Positions 63,844-64,000 of a stretch of 64,000 bases of DNA are shown here, piece by piece. Each line of letters starts with the position of its first letter. Positions within the stretch are counted from its first letter, which is position 1. The DNA comes from Nostocoides sp. Soil756. GTDB lineage: Bacteria; Actinomycetota; Actinomycetes; Actinomycetales; Dermatophilaceae. Both the position numbers and the translations under genes were made by a program. The DNA is taken from positions 442,088 to 506,087 of the forward strand of contig NZ_LMSE01000001.1 of NCBI RefSeq assembly GCF_001428065.1, read 5' to 3'. The notes beneath the pieces were generated by a model. The model did no database searches. It saw nothing but the letters and a program-made list of their open reading frames with translations, and was not told where the DNA came from.

Positions 63844-64000
63844 TCAGAACGGTGGCTGGTCCTCGGGTGGTGGTAGCGCTGGTGGTTTCGGTGCGTGGCT
63901 GGGTGTGTAGAGCAGGTCGGCGTGGGCTCGGGCGGCTGTGGGGTGGTGGTGTTCGAGGCGGCAGCGGGTGCGGGGTCGTGTCCAGGGTGGGTCGGGGGTG
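63844..64000 (-). CDS. C-terminal end of a Pro/His-rich protein, possibly DUF222/HNH endonuclease (partial)
   Basis: The frame is open from the window edge and reads TRPRTRCRLEHHHPTAARAH, then DLLYTPSHAPKPPALPPPEDQPPF before TGA. CCA and CAC codons dominate, unlike neighbours. Such composition and a Pro-rich tail are common at the end of DUF222/13E12-type HNH proteins of Micrococcales. No catalytic motif lies in this part, so the call is weak. Confidence 0.45.
   Translation of the reverse strand, partial: TPDPPWTRPRTRCRLEHHHPTAARAHADLLYTPSHAPKPPALPPPEDQPPF

Overview
The window is a contiguous piece of a very GC-rich actinobacterial chromosome. Gene starts are ATG, GTG or rarely TTG. Many genes carry an actinobacterial TANNNT box only 6-7 nt before the start codon, which suggests leaderless mRNAs. 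The lycopene cyclase is the small two-subunit CrtYc/CrtYd type, and the last fragment resembles the tail of a DUF222/HNH protein. These traits fit a member of the Micrococcales, possibly near Intrasporangiaceae; the family is inference only. No tRNA, rRNA, IS element, prophage or CRISPR array was seen.

Layout. 1-3.4 kb: truncated cold-shock gene, an SRPBCC protein, a Rieske/DUF5914 protein, DUF2200 and winged-helix proteins. 3.5-10.7 kb: a tightly coupled minus-strand carotenoid operon, crtE-crtI-crtB::idi-crtYc-crtYd-crtT-crtU. It should convert isoprenoid precursors through GGPP, phytoene and lycopene to beta-carotene and then, through CrtU, to an aromatic carotenoid of the isorenieratene type. 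Diverging from it are an FAD oxidoreductase and a photolyase/cryptochrome-like gene (10.9-13.6 kb). 13.9-28 kb: gnd, a wax-ester-synthase-like acyltransferase with an alpha/beta hydrolase, fumC, a SWIM/SNF2 helicase, a TetR/aldo-keto reductase pair, and an aminotransferase plus aminobutyraldehyde dehydrogenase pair that may degrade putrescine. 28-44 kb: HU, Rsm22, thioredoxin with a CsoR/CstR-like repressor, alcohol dehydrogenase, LacI and LysR regulators, a TetR/MMPL exporter pair, a two-component system and several single enzymes. 44-64 kb: a TetR/DHA2 efflux pair with clear operators, a second SNF2-type helicase, an SDR-membrane protein-GH15 operon, a DUF1524/excalibur nuclease-like protein, a class V aminotransferase, nadE, a broken DUF2231 remnant, a quinone-oxidoreductase-like enzyme, an MFS transporter and an old yellow enzyme.

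The most unusual non-coding signal is a family of four 76-bp palindromic repeats (3446, 13614, 19318, 24664). Each lies 3-9 nt after a stop codon in the same orientation relative to that gene. The ends are conserved and the 34-nt core varies while keeping its ability to pair. Other notable points are the CrtB-Idi fusion, a photolyase-family protein without the expected iron-sulfur cysteines, a CsoR-family repressor lacking the metal-binding His, and a LacI gene with a 14-bp palindromic operator inside its own first codons.
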